From NCBI RefSeq assembly GCF_014284305.1, contig NZ_JACOFW010000015.1, positions 48,167 to 112,166 on the forward strand: a stretch of 64,000 nt of DNA, in the 5' to 3' direction. The notes beneath the pieces are model-generated. The model was given only the letters and a program-made list of their open reading frames with translations, made no database searches and was not told the origin of the DNA. Numbering within the stretch: the stretch's first letter is position 1; every line of letters starts with the position of its first letter. Positions 63,757 to 64,000 of this stretch are shown here, piece after piece. The DNA comes from Affinundibacterium seohonense. Lineage in GTDB: Bacteria; Pseudomonadota; Gammaproteobacteria; Burkholderiales; Burkholderiaceae_D. The position numbers and the translations under genes are program-made.

Positions 63757-64000
63757 GGAGCCTGTAAGAATTTCTGTGTAAATGCCACGGAACAAGTTAG
63801 TGATCGTGTTTTTGAATACGATCACCGAACTCAATCATAAAACGATTTAAGGCCATACGCCAATTGTGAATCAGCATCGTCCATTTCTTTGCGGCCTGAG
63901 AGATGGCGAGATACACCACTTTCATAGCTGAGTCATCACTTGGAAATAGTTTTCTTCGCTTAGTCGCCGAACGGATGACACTGTTGAGAGACTCGATCGC
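63757..64000 (-). mobile_element. IS256-family element, right end (partial)
   Basis: The element starts near 63757 with a candidate inverted-repeat end (GAGCCTGTAAGAATTTCTG region) and continues past the window edge with the transposase C-terminus. The left end and the target duplication are outside the window. Confidence 0.65.
63797..64000 (-). CDS. IS256-family (Mutator) transposase, C-terminal part
   Basis: The minus-strand frame reads AIESLNSVIRSATKRRKLFP, then DSAMKVVYLAISQAAKKWTM and MALNRFMIEFGDRI to a TAA at 63797. This is the characteristic C-terminal end of IS256-type DDE transposases, including the conserved NS-x-I-R and W-x-x-x-L-N-R-F pieces. The gene is cut by the window edge and no stop or frameshift is visible in the part seen. 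Confidence 0.88.
   Translation of the reverse strand, partial: AIESLNSVIRSATKRRKLFPSDDSAMKVVYLAISQAAKKWTMLIHNWRMALNRFMIEFGDRIQKHDH

Overview
The window looks like chromosomal DNA of a betaproteobacterium of the Burkholderiales, most likely Oxalobacteraceae and Undibacterium-like. This rests on the protein sequences and the mix of genes (NhaR-type and other LysR regulators, S46 peptidase, BI-1/TerC pair, B12-dependent MetH, c-di-GMP enzymes, TonB receptor); no search was run. Most of the window is ordinary metabolism, regulation and transport, interrupted by four accessory regions.

Layout. 1-7.5 kb: end of an outer-membrane barrel gene and a phosphate-binding-like periplasmic protein; a LysR regulator divergent from hppD and a second VOC protein; a GAF-GAF-GGDEF-EAL protein; a GNAT acetyltransferase. 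7.5-9.2 kb: a gene-free tract made of two tandem copies of a ~0.8 kb unit with inverted-repeat ends. 9.2-19 kb: metH with a structured leader, terC, a BI-1/YccA protein, nhaR and an S46 peptidase. 19.4-33 kb: an SBP plus TonB-receptor pair, convergent with a ten-kilobase minus-strand region of FHA protein, Ser/Thr kinase, DUF1843-like multi-repeat precursor, radical SAM/SPASM maturase, second precursor, two paralogous Gly-rich/collagen-like proteins around a small beta-rich protein, a possible prenyltransferase, a small class II terpene-cyclase-like protein with a DADSTA motif, and a PhyH-type Fe/2OG dioxygenase. This is the best candidate for an undescribed system: a peptide-maturation module next to Gly-rich structural proteins and terpenoid/hydroxylation enzymes.

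33-35.8 kb: housekeeping genes. 35.9-40.4 kb: an integron cassette array without an integrase in the window. Four attC-like sites flank a type II Thoeris-like defence pair (TM-macro ThsA, TIR-like ThsB), an RHH-like protein, a leucine-rich-repeat protein and an unknown protein, followed by a toxin-antitoxin pair whose toxin is frameshifted. 40.4-54 kb: patatin-like protein, HxlR regulator, AlkD-like protein, Nramp transporter, gamma-glutamyltransferase, diguanylate cyclase, amidohydrolase, membrane AraC regulator and small VOC proteins. 54.1-59.5 kb: a 1.8k-residue RTX-type calcium-binding repeat protein with a C-terminal DUF4214 region. 59.5-64 kb: another periplasmic binding protein, an amino-acid permease, two small uncharacterised genes, and the 3' end of an IS256-family transposase cut by the window edge.

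Start codons were moved from the longest ORF where a Shine-Dalgarno sequence, signal peptide or domain boundary argued for it. Family names come from recognition of motifs, not from a database search.
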